Shown here one piece after another: positions 1 through 6,534 of a stretch of DNA of 14,392 nt. Position numbers and translations under genes: made by a program. Numbering within the stretch: position 1 is the first letter of the stretch; each line of letters begins with the position of its first letter. This DNA comes from CAZEFK01 sp964511405. GTDB taxonomy: Bacteria > Pseudomonadota > Alphaproteobacteria > Elsterales > Elsteraceae. The stretch is from NCBI GenBank assembly GCA_964511405.1, contig CAZEFK010000186.1, positions 1 through 14,392 on the forward strand, in the 5' to 3' direction. The notes under the pieces were generated by a model. The model saw only the letters and a list, made by a program, of their open reading frames with translations, had not been told where the DNA came from and did not search any database.

Positions 1-56
1 AGGCGCTCTCCATCGCCAACCAGACCCCCCAGATCCTGCTGTCCCTGTTCCGCTAA
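1..56 (+). CDS. Flagellin, C-terminal end only (partial)
   Basis: Reading in the frame that ends at the TAA at 54-56, the last residues are ALSIANQTPQILLSLFR. This is the conserved C-terminal D0 helix signature of bacterial flagellin (ALSIANQ.PQ.LLSLFR), the segment that packs in the core of the filament and is recognised during export. Only 18 codons including the stop lie in the window; the rest of the gene is left of base 1. The gene points toward the tRNA and away from the sugar operon, so it marks the neighbouring motility/core region rather than part of the transport locus. The family call rests on a short but very characteristic motif. Confidence 0.85.
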   Translation, partial: ALSIANQTPQILLSLFR

Positions 57-65
57 CGGCCGCCG

Positions 66-113
66 CGGGGCGGCTGCCGGTCCTCCGACGTGAACCGAAA
101 GGCCGCCGCCCCG
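66..113 (+). terminator. Possible flagellin terminator / GC-rich hairpin
   Basis: A perfect 9-bp inverted repeat pairs CGGGGCGGC (66-74) with GCCGCCCCG (105-113) around a 30-nt loop. A competing shorter hairpin pairs GCCGCC (59-64) with GGCGGC (69-74). Both start within 10 bases of the flagellin stop codon, which is where a terminator is expected. No T-tract follows, so this is not a textbook intrinsic terminator and the call is tentative. Confidence 0.3.
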
Positions 114-237
114 TGCGCAGCACCCGTTTCAATCTGGCCGCCTGGCTTGTCGAACGCGGCGAAAGCCGTTCGGACGAAGCGGTGGATCCGACGTCGGTGC
201 CGCCCTGGCCGGATGCGCCCGAACCCGCAGACGGCCA

Positions 238-266
238 TTGCACCACCGCGACGAGCCGTCTATCTT
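238..266 (+). promoter_or_regulatory. Candidate sigma70-type promoter for tRNA-Thr
   Basis: TTGCAC (238-243) and TATCTT (261-266) resemble -35 and -10 boxes with exactly 17 bp between them, and the -10 lies about 20 bases before the mature tRNA 5' end. The bases directly after the -10 box (267-279) are almost all G and C. Such a GC-rich discriminator is typical of stringently controlled stable-RNA promoters. This is pattern matching only. Confidence 0.45.
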
Positions 267-286
267 GCGCGCCGCGCCGACCGGCC

Positions 287-361
<75 letters not shown>

Positions 362-427
362 GCGGTTTCAATGGGTTAGGGTGTGACGGGGCGCAAGACG
401 TCAAACGCTCCGGTCATGGCCCGTTCT

Positions 428-444
428 CCGGGGCTCAGGCCCGG
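428..444 (-). terminator. Possible terminator hairpin after the glycosidase operon
   Basis: CCGGGGC (428-434) can pair with GCCCGG (439-444) around a TCAG loop with one bulged G. This gives a short GC-rich stem about 28 bases beyond the minus-strand stop of the GH42-like gene. No U-tract follows. The 110-base convergent gap between the tRNA end and that stop otherwise holds nothing I recognise. Confidence 0.25.
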
Positions 445-471
445 CATCAGCCTCGCGGGCCAACCGGGCCA

Positions 472-2592
472 TCACCCGGTCGCCAACCTGATCACCAGGA
501 CGTCGCGCGCCGGCACCGTCACGGTGTCGCCCTCGGCGTGGGCCCCGGGGTTTGCCCAGTGGGTCCCGCCGAAAGTCAGGGGGCCGTGCTGCGGGCCCAG
601 GGTTACCGTGGCGCGCTGGGTCTCGCGCGTGGGATTGACCAGCCAGAGCACCGTGCCGCCGGTGCCGGCATGCAGGCGGGCCTGCATCGCCAGCTTCGAG
701 AGGCGCACATGCTGCGGCTTGCCGGTCCAGGCGAAGGCTTCGGCGAAATAGTGCCGGTTGGCCTCGCCGGAGGTCTTGAAGTAGCCGACGCCCGGATGTG
801 TGCCGACCAGCAGCGTCCGGCCCCGGCCGTGGCGGTGTTCGACCACGGCGATCCGGCCGTCGGCGAACCGGCCGAGGTCCCGGCCGCCGGCGAGCGCATA
901 GCTCTGCAGGAAGCCGCCGCCGGTTACGGTCTGGCCGGCAAAGCCGAAACGGATCCGGTCGCCGATGTCGGGCATGAACTCGACCTCGTGCTCGCGCACG
1001 CCGAAGATGCGGTCGAACCCATGGTTTGGCTGCACCGTGCCGACCATGCCGCGGTCCCCGAAATAGCCGGGACAGGCTTCGCTGATCAGGGTCCCGCCGT
1101 CCTCGATCCAGCGCGCCAGCGCTGCCGCATGGCCGCTGGTCAGCATGATCGGATAGGGCGCGTAGATCGTGTCGTAGTCGCGGATATGGTCGACATGCAC
1201 CCAGTCGGCCTGGATCCCGTTGTCGAAGAAGCCGCGATAGGCGCCCCACATGGCTTCGGCGTAGGTGTCCGGGCAATGGCGATGGTTGAGCAGGACATCC
1301 CAGGCCTGGGCTTCCGGGATCACCAGCAGGCCGATGTCGCCCGCCACCGGCCGCGCCGCGAACAGCGCCTGCTGCTCCGGCGCATTCGCCCATTTCGCCA
1401 GGGCGCTGGCCATGTCCGAGCGCGGCGTGCGGCTGCCGTCCATGGCGTAGGAGCCGAATGCCCCGAACAGCGGGCCGTTCAACAGCGGCCGCCAGCGCAG
1501 ATTGAGGATGCCGGTGGCGCCGGCGGCGAACGAAGTCATCGTCCAGACCCGGATGTCCTCCGGCTCGGCGACGCGTCCGTCATCCTTGTCGCGGCCGAGC
1601 ACCTGCGGCTGCAGCCACAGCGGCCCGCCCTGCCGCTCGGCATGCCACCACGGCTTGCCGCGCGAGGCCGCCCGGGTCATGTCCGCGCCGTAGAAATTGC
1701 GCCAGGGCTGGTTGCCCTTGCGCGCCGGCACCCACGTCATGCCGTAGAGCTCGACCTTCGAGGCGGCCAGCCAGTCGTCGCAGCCGTTCGTGACCATGTT
1801 GGGTATGGCGCCGGCGATGCCGTGCGCGGCGATCAGGCAGTCCGGGTCGACCGCGCGGATCGTGTCGATCCGGAACTGCATCTGGCCATAGAAGTTGTCG
1901 CGGCGGAACTCGAACCAATCGAGGCCTTCCGCATAGGCCGCGATGTCCGCCGGCGGTTCGATATCTTCCCATTCGGCATAGGAATAGCGATGCCAGGCCG
2001 CGGCCAGGGCGTCGAGGTCGCCGTATTTCTGTTTCAGCCAGTCGCGAAAGGCCGCCTTGGCATAGCTGGAATAATCGACATCGGCGGCGTAGTTCACCTC
2101 GTTCCAGATGTCATAGCCGGCCAGCGCCGGATGGTCCCGGTAGCGGGTGGCCAGCGCCGTGAGGAAGGCGGCGGCGGCCTCGCGCACCTCGGGGCAGTTC
2201 ATGCTCAAGGCGCCGGCACCGCCGCCATTGTTGGCAAAGCCGCCGACCGCGGCGCTGACGCCCATGTTCGAGGTCAGCGGCCGCCCGTCCATGCGGATCT
2301 GCCGGGCATGGGCGAACTTGCGGTAAGCCCAGTCGGGAACCGTGTGCGTCAGCTCGGCAATGATGGTCTTGAGGCCGTTCTCGGCCGCCAGGTCCATCTG
2401 CCGATCGTAGTCGCTCCAATCATAGTAACCCGGCCGCCGTTCGATGACGCTCCACATGAACCAATGGCGGAAGACGTTGAGTCCGTCTTCGGCCGCCACC
2501 CGGTAGTCCCGTTCCCAGTCCTCGCGCGGCGGATTCGACTTGCGGAAATAGACCGCGCCGAACGGGATCGCCGGCAGCTTGCGGATCGGCAT
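472..2592 (-). CDS. GH42-type beta-galactosidase-like glycoside hydrolase
   Basis: A 706-residue enzyme predicted to cleave a glycosidic bond, most likely beta-galactoside or alpha-L-arabinopyranoside, in the cytoplasm (no signal peptide or membrane segment). The N-terminal TIM barrel (about 10-400) opens with FGAVYFRKSNPP and carries the GH42 landmark WNEVN at 163-167, with E165 the likely acid/base. PWWHAERQGGP (314-324) places E319 as the likely nucleophile, at spacing consistent with clan GH-A. Residues about 415-545 resemble the GH42 trimerisation domain (Rossmann/glutamine-amidotransferase-like, LLVIPEAQAW onward). The tail from about 630 is a beta-rich C-terminal domain. The start at 2592 is favoured by AAGGAG (2600-2605) 7 bases upstream and by the family N-terminus; the frame stays open far upstream, but that stretch overlaps the ATPase gene. 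It is the last gene of the operon, 56 bp after the fused ATPase. The acid/base context is WNEVN rather than the usual NEY, so substrate preference may differ. Confidence 0.88.
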   Translation of the reverse strand: MPIRKLPAIPFGAVYFRKSNPPREDWERDYRVAAEDGLNVFRHWFMWSVIERRPGYYDWSDYDRQMDLAAENGLKTIIAELTHTVPDWAYRKFAHARQIRMDGRPLTSNMGVSAAVGGFANNGGGAGALSMNCPEVREAAAAFLTALATRYRDHPALAGYDIWNEVNYAADVDYSSYAKAAFRDWLKQKYGDLDALAAAWHRYSYAEWEDIEPPADIAAYAEGLDWFEFRRDNFYGQMQFRIDTIRAVDPDCLIAAHGIAGAIPNMVTNGCDDWLAASKVELYGMTWVPARKGNQPWRNFYGADMTRAASRGKPWWHAERQGGPLWLQPQVLGRDKDDGRVAEPEDIRVWTMTSFAAGATGILNLRWRPLLNGPLFGAFGSYAMDGSRTPRSDMASALAKWANAPEQQALFAARPVAGDIGLLVIPEAQAWDVLLNHRHCPDTYAEAMWGAYRGFFDNGIQADWVHVDHIRDYDTIYAPYPIMLTSGHAAALARWIEDGGTLISEACPGYFGDRGMVGTVQPNHGFDRIFGVREHEVEFMPDIGDRIRFGFAGQTVTGGGFLQSYALAGGRDLGRFADGRIAVVEHRHGRGRTLLVGTHPGVGYFKTSGEANRHYFAEAFAWTGKPQHVRLSKLAMQARLHAGTGGTVLWLVNPTRETQRATVTLGPQHGPLTFGGTHWANPGAHAEGDTVTVPARDVLVIRLATG

Positions 2593-2626
2593 GTGAAGGC
2601 TCCTTGCGGGTAATCGGGTCGAGGTG

Positions 2627-2643
2627 GGCGACTGGGACTCGCC
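2627..2643 (-). other. Small hairpin in the ATPase-GH42 intergenic gap
   Basis: The longest gap inside the operon (2593-2648) contains a 5-bp inverted repeat, GGCGA (2627-2631) with TCGCC (2639-2643), around a 7-base loop. It lies between the ATPase stop codon and the GH42 ribosome-binding site. It could be an mRNA stability or processing element, or nothing; five pairs is close to chance in DNA this rich in GC. Confidence 0.2.
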
Positions 2644-2648
2644 AATCC

Positions 2649-4355
2649 TCAGGCGACGAAGCGGGTGCGATGCATCATCCGCTTGTGGCGCGGATCGGGG
2701 CTCGGCACGGCCGAGATCAGGCTGCGGGTGTAGGGTTCGCGGGGGGCGGTGCAGATCTGCTCGGCCGGGCCGGTCTCGACCAGCCGCCCGCGATGCATGA
2801 CCGCGACCCGGTCGCAGAAATAGCGGACGACCGTGATGTCGTGCGAGATGAAGATGAAGCTGAGGTTCAGGCGCTTCCGGATGTCCAGCAGCAGGTCCAG
2901 GATCTGCGCCCGGATCGAGACGTCCAGGGCGGCGGTGGCTTCGTCGGCGATGACCACGCGCGGCTCGAGCGCCAGGGCGCGGGCGATGCCGATGCGCTGC
3001 CGCTGCCCGCCCGAGAAGGCATGCGGATAGCGCTCCATGGCCAGCGGATCGAGGCCGACCAGCTCCAGCAGCGCCGCGACGCGGGCGGTCAGCGCCGGGC
3101 CGCGCAGCCGGCCGCTGACGTAAAGCGGATCGCCGATGATCTGCTTCACGGTCATGCGCGGGTTCAGCGACCCGAACGGATCCTGGAAAATGAGCCGGAC
3201 ATCGCGGTGATAGGCCCGCAGCGCCGATTTGCCGAGGGTGGTGATCTCGGCGGTTCGGCCGTCGCGGCCGCGATAGGCGATGCTGCCGGCGCTGGCGGGC
3301 ATCGCCCCCAGGATCAGCCGGCCCAGGGTGGTCTTGCCCGACCCGCTTTCCCCGACGATGCCCAGGGCCTCGCCCGAGAACAGGTCGAGATCGACGGCGT
3401 CGACGGCCGCCACCGCGCTGCGGCCGGTGCCGAACTGCTTGGACAGGCCACGGATCGACAGCGCGGGCATGCCGTCGGCGGCCACCGGGGCCGGGCTGCG
3501 GCGCTGCTCCAGCCGCACGGTCGCGTCGAGCAGGGCGCGGGTATAGGGATGGCGGGCGTCGTGGAAGATGTCCTCGGCGCTGCCCTGCTCGACCACCCGG
3601 CCGAAGCGCATCACGGCAACCGCATCGGCGATCTCGGCCACCAGGCCCATGTCGTGCGTGATCAGCAGCATGGCCATGCCGCGGCTCACCTGCAGCCGCT
3701 TGATCAGGTCCAGGATCTCGGCCTGCGTGGTCACGTCGAGGGCGGTGGTCGGCTCGTCGGCGATCAGGATGTCGGGGTCGCAGGCCAGCGCCATGGCGAT
3801 CATCGCCCGCTGGCGCATGCCGCCGGAGAACTCGAACGTGTAGCGGTCGACCATCCGGCCGGGGTCGGGGATCTCGACCTGGCGCAGCAGGTCGACGGCG
3901 GCGGCCCGCGCCGCGCGCCGGTCGAGCTTGCGGTGCAGGCGCAGCGCTTCGATGATCTGCGAGCCGACGGTATGAACCGGCGACAGCGAACTCATCGGCT
4001 CCTGGAACACCAGGCCGATCCGCCCGCCGCGGATCTTCAGCAGCTCCGGGCTGCGCGCGCCGAGCTTGGCGATGTCGATCTCGCCGCCGGTGCCCCGGAG
4101 CAGGATCCGCCCGCCCGCGATGCGGCCGTTGCGGTCGACGATGCGCAGCAGCGCCCGGGCGGTGACGCTCTTGCCCGAGCCGCTCTCGCCCACCAGGCAC
4201 AGCGTCTTGCCGCGCTGGAGCTCGAAGCTCACGCCGCGCGCCGCATGCAGGATGTGGGTCCTGAGCCTGAAATCGAGGCTGAGGTCCTCGACCTTCAGCA
4301 CCACATCGGCGCCGCTGTCCGATGAAGCGGCCGTATTGGCGAAGGTCACGGTCAT
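2649..4355 (-). CDS. Fused double ATPase of an Opp/Dpp-type ABC importer
   Basis: A 568-residue protein joining two ABC ATPase domains that are usually separate DppD- and DppF-like subunits. It powers the permeases encoded just upstream. Domain 1: Walker A GESGSGKS (56-63), Q-loop Q118, signature FSGGMRQR (176-183), Walker B ILIADE (196-201), switch H234, then a HPYT motif near 269. Domain 2: Walker A GESGSGKT (335-342), Q391, signature FSGGQRQR (447-454), Walker B VVIADE (467-472), switch H505, then PYT near 541. All catalytic residues are present in both halves, so both sites look competent. The second Walker B continues DEATAALD instead of the common DEPTSALD. Both halves lack the cysteine-rich C-terminal extension common in this family. 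The start ATG overlaps the permease stop as ATGA; no strong ribosome-binding site is seen, so translation is probably coupled. Confidence 0.93.
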   Translation of the reverse strand: MTVTFANTAASSDSGADVVLKVEDLSLDFRLRTHILHAARGVSFELQRGKTLCLVGESGSGKSVTARALLRIVDRNGRIAGGRILLRGTGGEIDIAKLGARSPELLKIRGGRIGLVFQEPMSSLSPVHTVGSQIIEALRLHRKLDRRAARAAAVDLLRQVEIPDPGRMVDRYTFEFSGGMRQRAMIAMALACDPDILIADEPTTALDVTTQAEILDLIKRLQVSRGMAMLLITHDMGLVAEIADAVAVMRFGRVVEQGSAEDIFHDARHPYTRALLDATVRLEQRRSPAPVAADGMPALSIRGLSKQFGTGRSAVAAVDAVDLDLFSGEALGIVGESGSGKTTLGRLILGAMPASAGSIAYRGRDGRTAEITTLGKSALRAYHRDVRLIFQDPFGSLNPRMTVKQIIGDPLYVSGRLRGPALTARVAALLELVGLDPLAMERYPHAFSGGQRQRIGIARALALEPRVVIADEATAALDVSIRAQILDLLLDIRKRLNLSFIFISHDITVVRYFCDRVAVMHRGRLVETGPAEQICTAPREPYTRSLISAVPSPDPRHKRMMHRTRFVA

Positions 4356-5527
4356 GACTCGTAAGGGTCGGCCGCGTCGCGCAGGCCGTCGCCGAAGAAA
4401 TTGAAGGCCAGCACGGTCAGCACCACGGCACCGGACGGCCAGATCAGCAGCCAGGGGGCCAGGGCGATGGTGCGCACGTTCTGCGCGTCCTGGAGCAGCA
4501 CGCCCCACGAGACCACCGGCGGCTTGAGCCCGACGCCGAGGAAGGACAGCGCGGTTTCGGCCACGATCATGGTCGGCACCGCCAGCGTGACCACCGCCAG
4601 GATGTGGCTGGTCAGCGACGGCAGGATGTGCCGGAAGATCAGCCGGCGCTCGCTCGACCCGTCCAGCCGCGCCGCCGTCACGAAGTCTTCGTTGCGCAGG
4701 GCGTAGAAGCGGCCGCGCACCTCGCGGGCAAGCCCGGTCCAGCCGAGCAGCGAGACGATGATCGTGACGATGAAATAGACCTGCAAGGGCGACCAGCTGA
4801 CCGGGATCGCCGCCGCCAGCCCCAGCCACAGCGGAATGGTCGGCATCGCGCTGATCACTTCGATGACGCGCTGGATCACCATGTCCACCCAGCCGCCATA
4901 GAAGCCGGACAGGCTGCCCAGGGTCACGCCCAGCAGCATGCTCACGACGATGCCGACCAGCCCGATCGACATGGAAATCCGGGTGCCGTAGATGAGCCGG
5001 CTCAACAGGTCGCGGCCAAGCCGGTCGGTGCCCAGCAGATACATGGCATCGCTGGCGCGCCGCGGTCCGATCAGGTGCGTCCGCAGGGGGATCAATCCCC
5101 ACAGCCGATAGGCCGGGCCGTCCACGAAGACCCCGATCGGCACGACCTTGCGCTCGTCCGGCACGTAGCTGCGCGCCAGCGAGGCCGGGTCGACCCGCAT
5201 GGCATAGCCGATCACGTGGGGCAGGAACCGCCTGATGCCATCGGGTTCCGACACGAACAGCCGGATCGACTGGGGCGGCGCATTGACGAATTGCGGCCGC
5301 GCCGCATTGGGCAGCGCCGGCGCCAGGAATTCGGCAAAGGCCCCCACGGCATAGAGCAGCAGGATGACGATGCCCGAGACGACGGCGACCTTGTTGCGGG
5401 CGAACCGATGCCAGACCAGCGCCCATTGGCCGGCCGCCTCGATGCCGCCGGTGTCCTGGCCTGATCTGAGCGGGCTGATCGCGGGGGCGGTTTCCGCCGC
5501 CTCGTCCAGGAACGCGTGCGTGCTCAT
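4352..5527 (-). CDS. Opp/Dpp-type ABC permease, DppC-like, with long periplasmic insert
   Basis: A 391-residue inner-membrane permease of the BPD_transp_1 family. The N-terminus is cytoplasmic, with one membrane helix around 46-66. An unusually long hydrophilic segment (about 70-160) precedes the family motif GTDRLGRD (166-173). The conserved five-helix core follows, including the EAA-loop region (about 280-304; A285, A286, G290, H300, P303) that docks on the ATPase. Ordinary DppC proteins are near 300 residues, and most of the excess lies in the segment before GTD. Its start codon shares one base with the stop of the preceding permease (TGATG), with no clear ribosome-binding site, so re-initiation is likely. 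The insert and the long binding protein encoded in the same operon suggest a carbohydrate-type member of this peptide-named family; that specificity is inferred. Confidence 0.92.
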   Translation of the reverse strand: MSTHAFLDEAAETAPAISPLRSGQDTGGIEAAGQWALVWHRFARNKVAVVSGIVILLLYAVGAFAEFLAPALPNAARPQFVNAPPQSIRLFVSEPDGIRRFLPHVIGYAMRVDPASLARSYVPDERKVVPIGVFVDGPAYRLWGLIPLRTHLIGPRRASDAMYLLGTDRLGRDLLSRLIYGTRISMSIGLVGIVVSMLLGVTLGSLSGFYGGWVDMVIQRVIEVISAMPTIPLWLGLAAAIPVSWSPLQVYFIVTIIVSLLGWTGLAREVRGRFYALRNEDFVTAARLDGSSERRLIFRHILPSLTSHILAVVTLAVPTMIVAETALSFLGVGLKPPVVSWGVLLQDAQNVRTIALAPWLLIWPSGAVVLTVLAFNFFGDGLRDAADPYES

Positions 5528-6513
5528 CACCGGAACCGGATCCGCGGGTCGAGCACGGCCAGCAGCATGTCCGACACCAGCATGCCGATCAGGGTCAGCA
5601 CGCCCATGAGCAGGATGAAGCTGCCGGCCAGGTACATGTCCTGCGAGATCAGGGCACGCAGCAGCAACGGGCCGGCCGTCGGCAAATTGAGGACGATCGC
5701 AGTGATCGTGGCGCCCGACACCAGCCCCGGCAGCACCCAGCCGATCGCCGACACGAATGGATTGAGGGCGATGCGCACCGGATAGCGCACGATCGCCCGG
5801 TATTCCGGCAAGCCTTTCGCCTTGGCGGTGATCACATAGGGTTTGTTCAGCTCGTCGCTGAGATTGGCGCGCAGGATGCGGATCAGCGCCGCCGTGCCGT
5901 GCGTGCCGATGATGATTACCGGGACCCACAAGTGGGCCAGCAGGTCCATGGCCTTCGCCCAGGACAGGGGCGCATCGATATAGGCCGGCGAATAGAGGCC
6001 GCCGACGCTCTGGCCGAGATATTTGTAGGCCAGGTACATCAGGGTCAGCGCCAGGATGAAGTTCGGCACCGCCAGGCCGATGAAGCCCAGGAAGGTGAAG
6101 CCGTAGTCGCCGACCGAATGACGGCGCACCGCCGAATAGATGCCGATCGGCAGCGACACCGCCCAGACGAACAGCAGCGACGCGACCGAGATCGCCAGCG
6201 TCGAGCCCATCCGCTCCCAGATCAGGTCGGCGACCGGCCGGTTCCACTCGAAGGAATAGCCGAAGTCGCCCCGCAGCAGGATGCCGCCGACCCACTTCAG
6301 GTACTGCACCCAGAAGGGCTGGTCGAGGCCGTAGATTTCGCGGAGGCGGGCGATCTGCGACGGGTCCACGTTCTGCCCGGACTGCGTCATCATCGAGACC
6401 ATCGAGGTCAGATAGTCTCCCGGCGGCAGTTGGATGATGAAGAACGCAATGATCGACATGCCGAACAGCGTCGGCACCATGTAAATCAGGCGCTTGACGA
6501 CATAGTGCAGCAT
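5527..6513 (-). CDS. Opp/Dpp-type ABC permease, DppB-like
   Basis: A 328-residue inner-membrane permease forming a heterodimer with the DppC-like subunit. The N-terminal helix MLHYVVKRLIYMVPTLFG is typical of DppB/OppB. IQLPPGDYLTS (27-37) follows, a variant I associate with the sugar-transporting branch of this family. YGLDQPFWVQYLKW (61-74), a glycine-rich RGDFGYS (81-87) and the EAA-type cytoplasmic loop near 225-250 (AKAKGL, P245) are all present. It ends LDPRIRFR, a standard DppB end. It starts 21 bp after the upstream hydrolase stop codon; GGGGAG and AAAGGGG upstream of the ATG give a plausible but unevenly spaced ribosome-binding site. Length matches the family. Confidence 0.94.
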   Translation of the reverse strand: MLHYVVKRLIYMVPTLFGMSIIAFFIIQLPPGDYLTSMVSMMTQSGQNVDPSQIARLREIYGLDQPFWVQYLKWVGGILLRGDFGYSFEWNRPVADLIWERMGSTLAISVASLLFVWAVSLPIGIYSAVRRHSVGDYGFTFLGFIGLAVPNFILALTLMYLAYKYLGQSVGGLYSPAYIDAPLSWAKAMDLLAHLWVPVIIIGTHGTAALIRILRANLSDELNKPYVITAKAKGLPEYRAIVRYPVRIALNPFVSAIGWVLPGLVSGATITAIVLNLPTAGPLLLRALISQDMYLAGSFILLMGVLTLIGMLVSDMLLAVLDPRIRFR

Positions 6514-6534
6514 GTCCCCTTTGCGCTCCCCAGG

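Noticed and set aside
538..2613. A 691-codon plus-strand open frame opposite the GH42-like gene
   Set aside because: It mirrors a well-supported gene on the other strand, has a composition rich in R, G, A, H and D without any domain motif, and is the expected by-product of very high GC at third codon positions.
2593..4200. In-frame upstream extension of the GH42-like gene (a possible fusion)
   Set aside because: The frame is open only because of high GC; the region is the ATPase gene in another frame, while the start at 2592 has a good ribosome-binding site and the family N-terminus.
2604..4325. A 573-codon plus-strand open frame opposite the fused ATPase
   Set aside because: It is the mirror of conserved ATPase motifs, which gives it repeated segments but no fold of its own.
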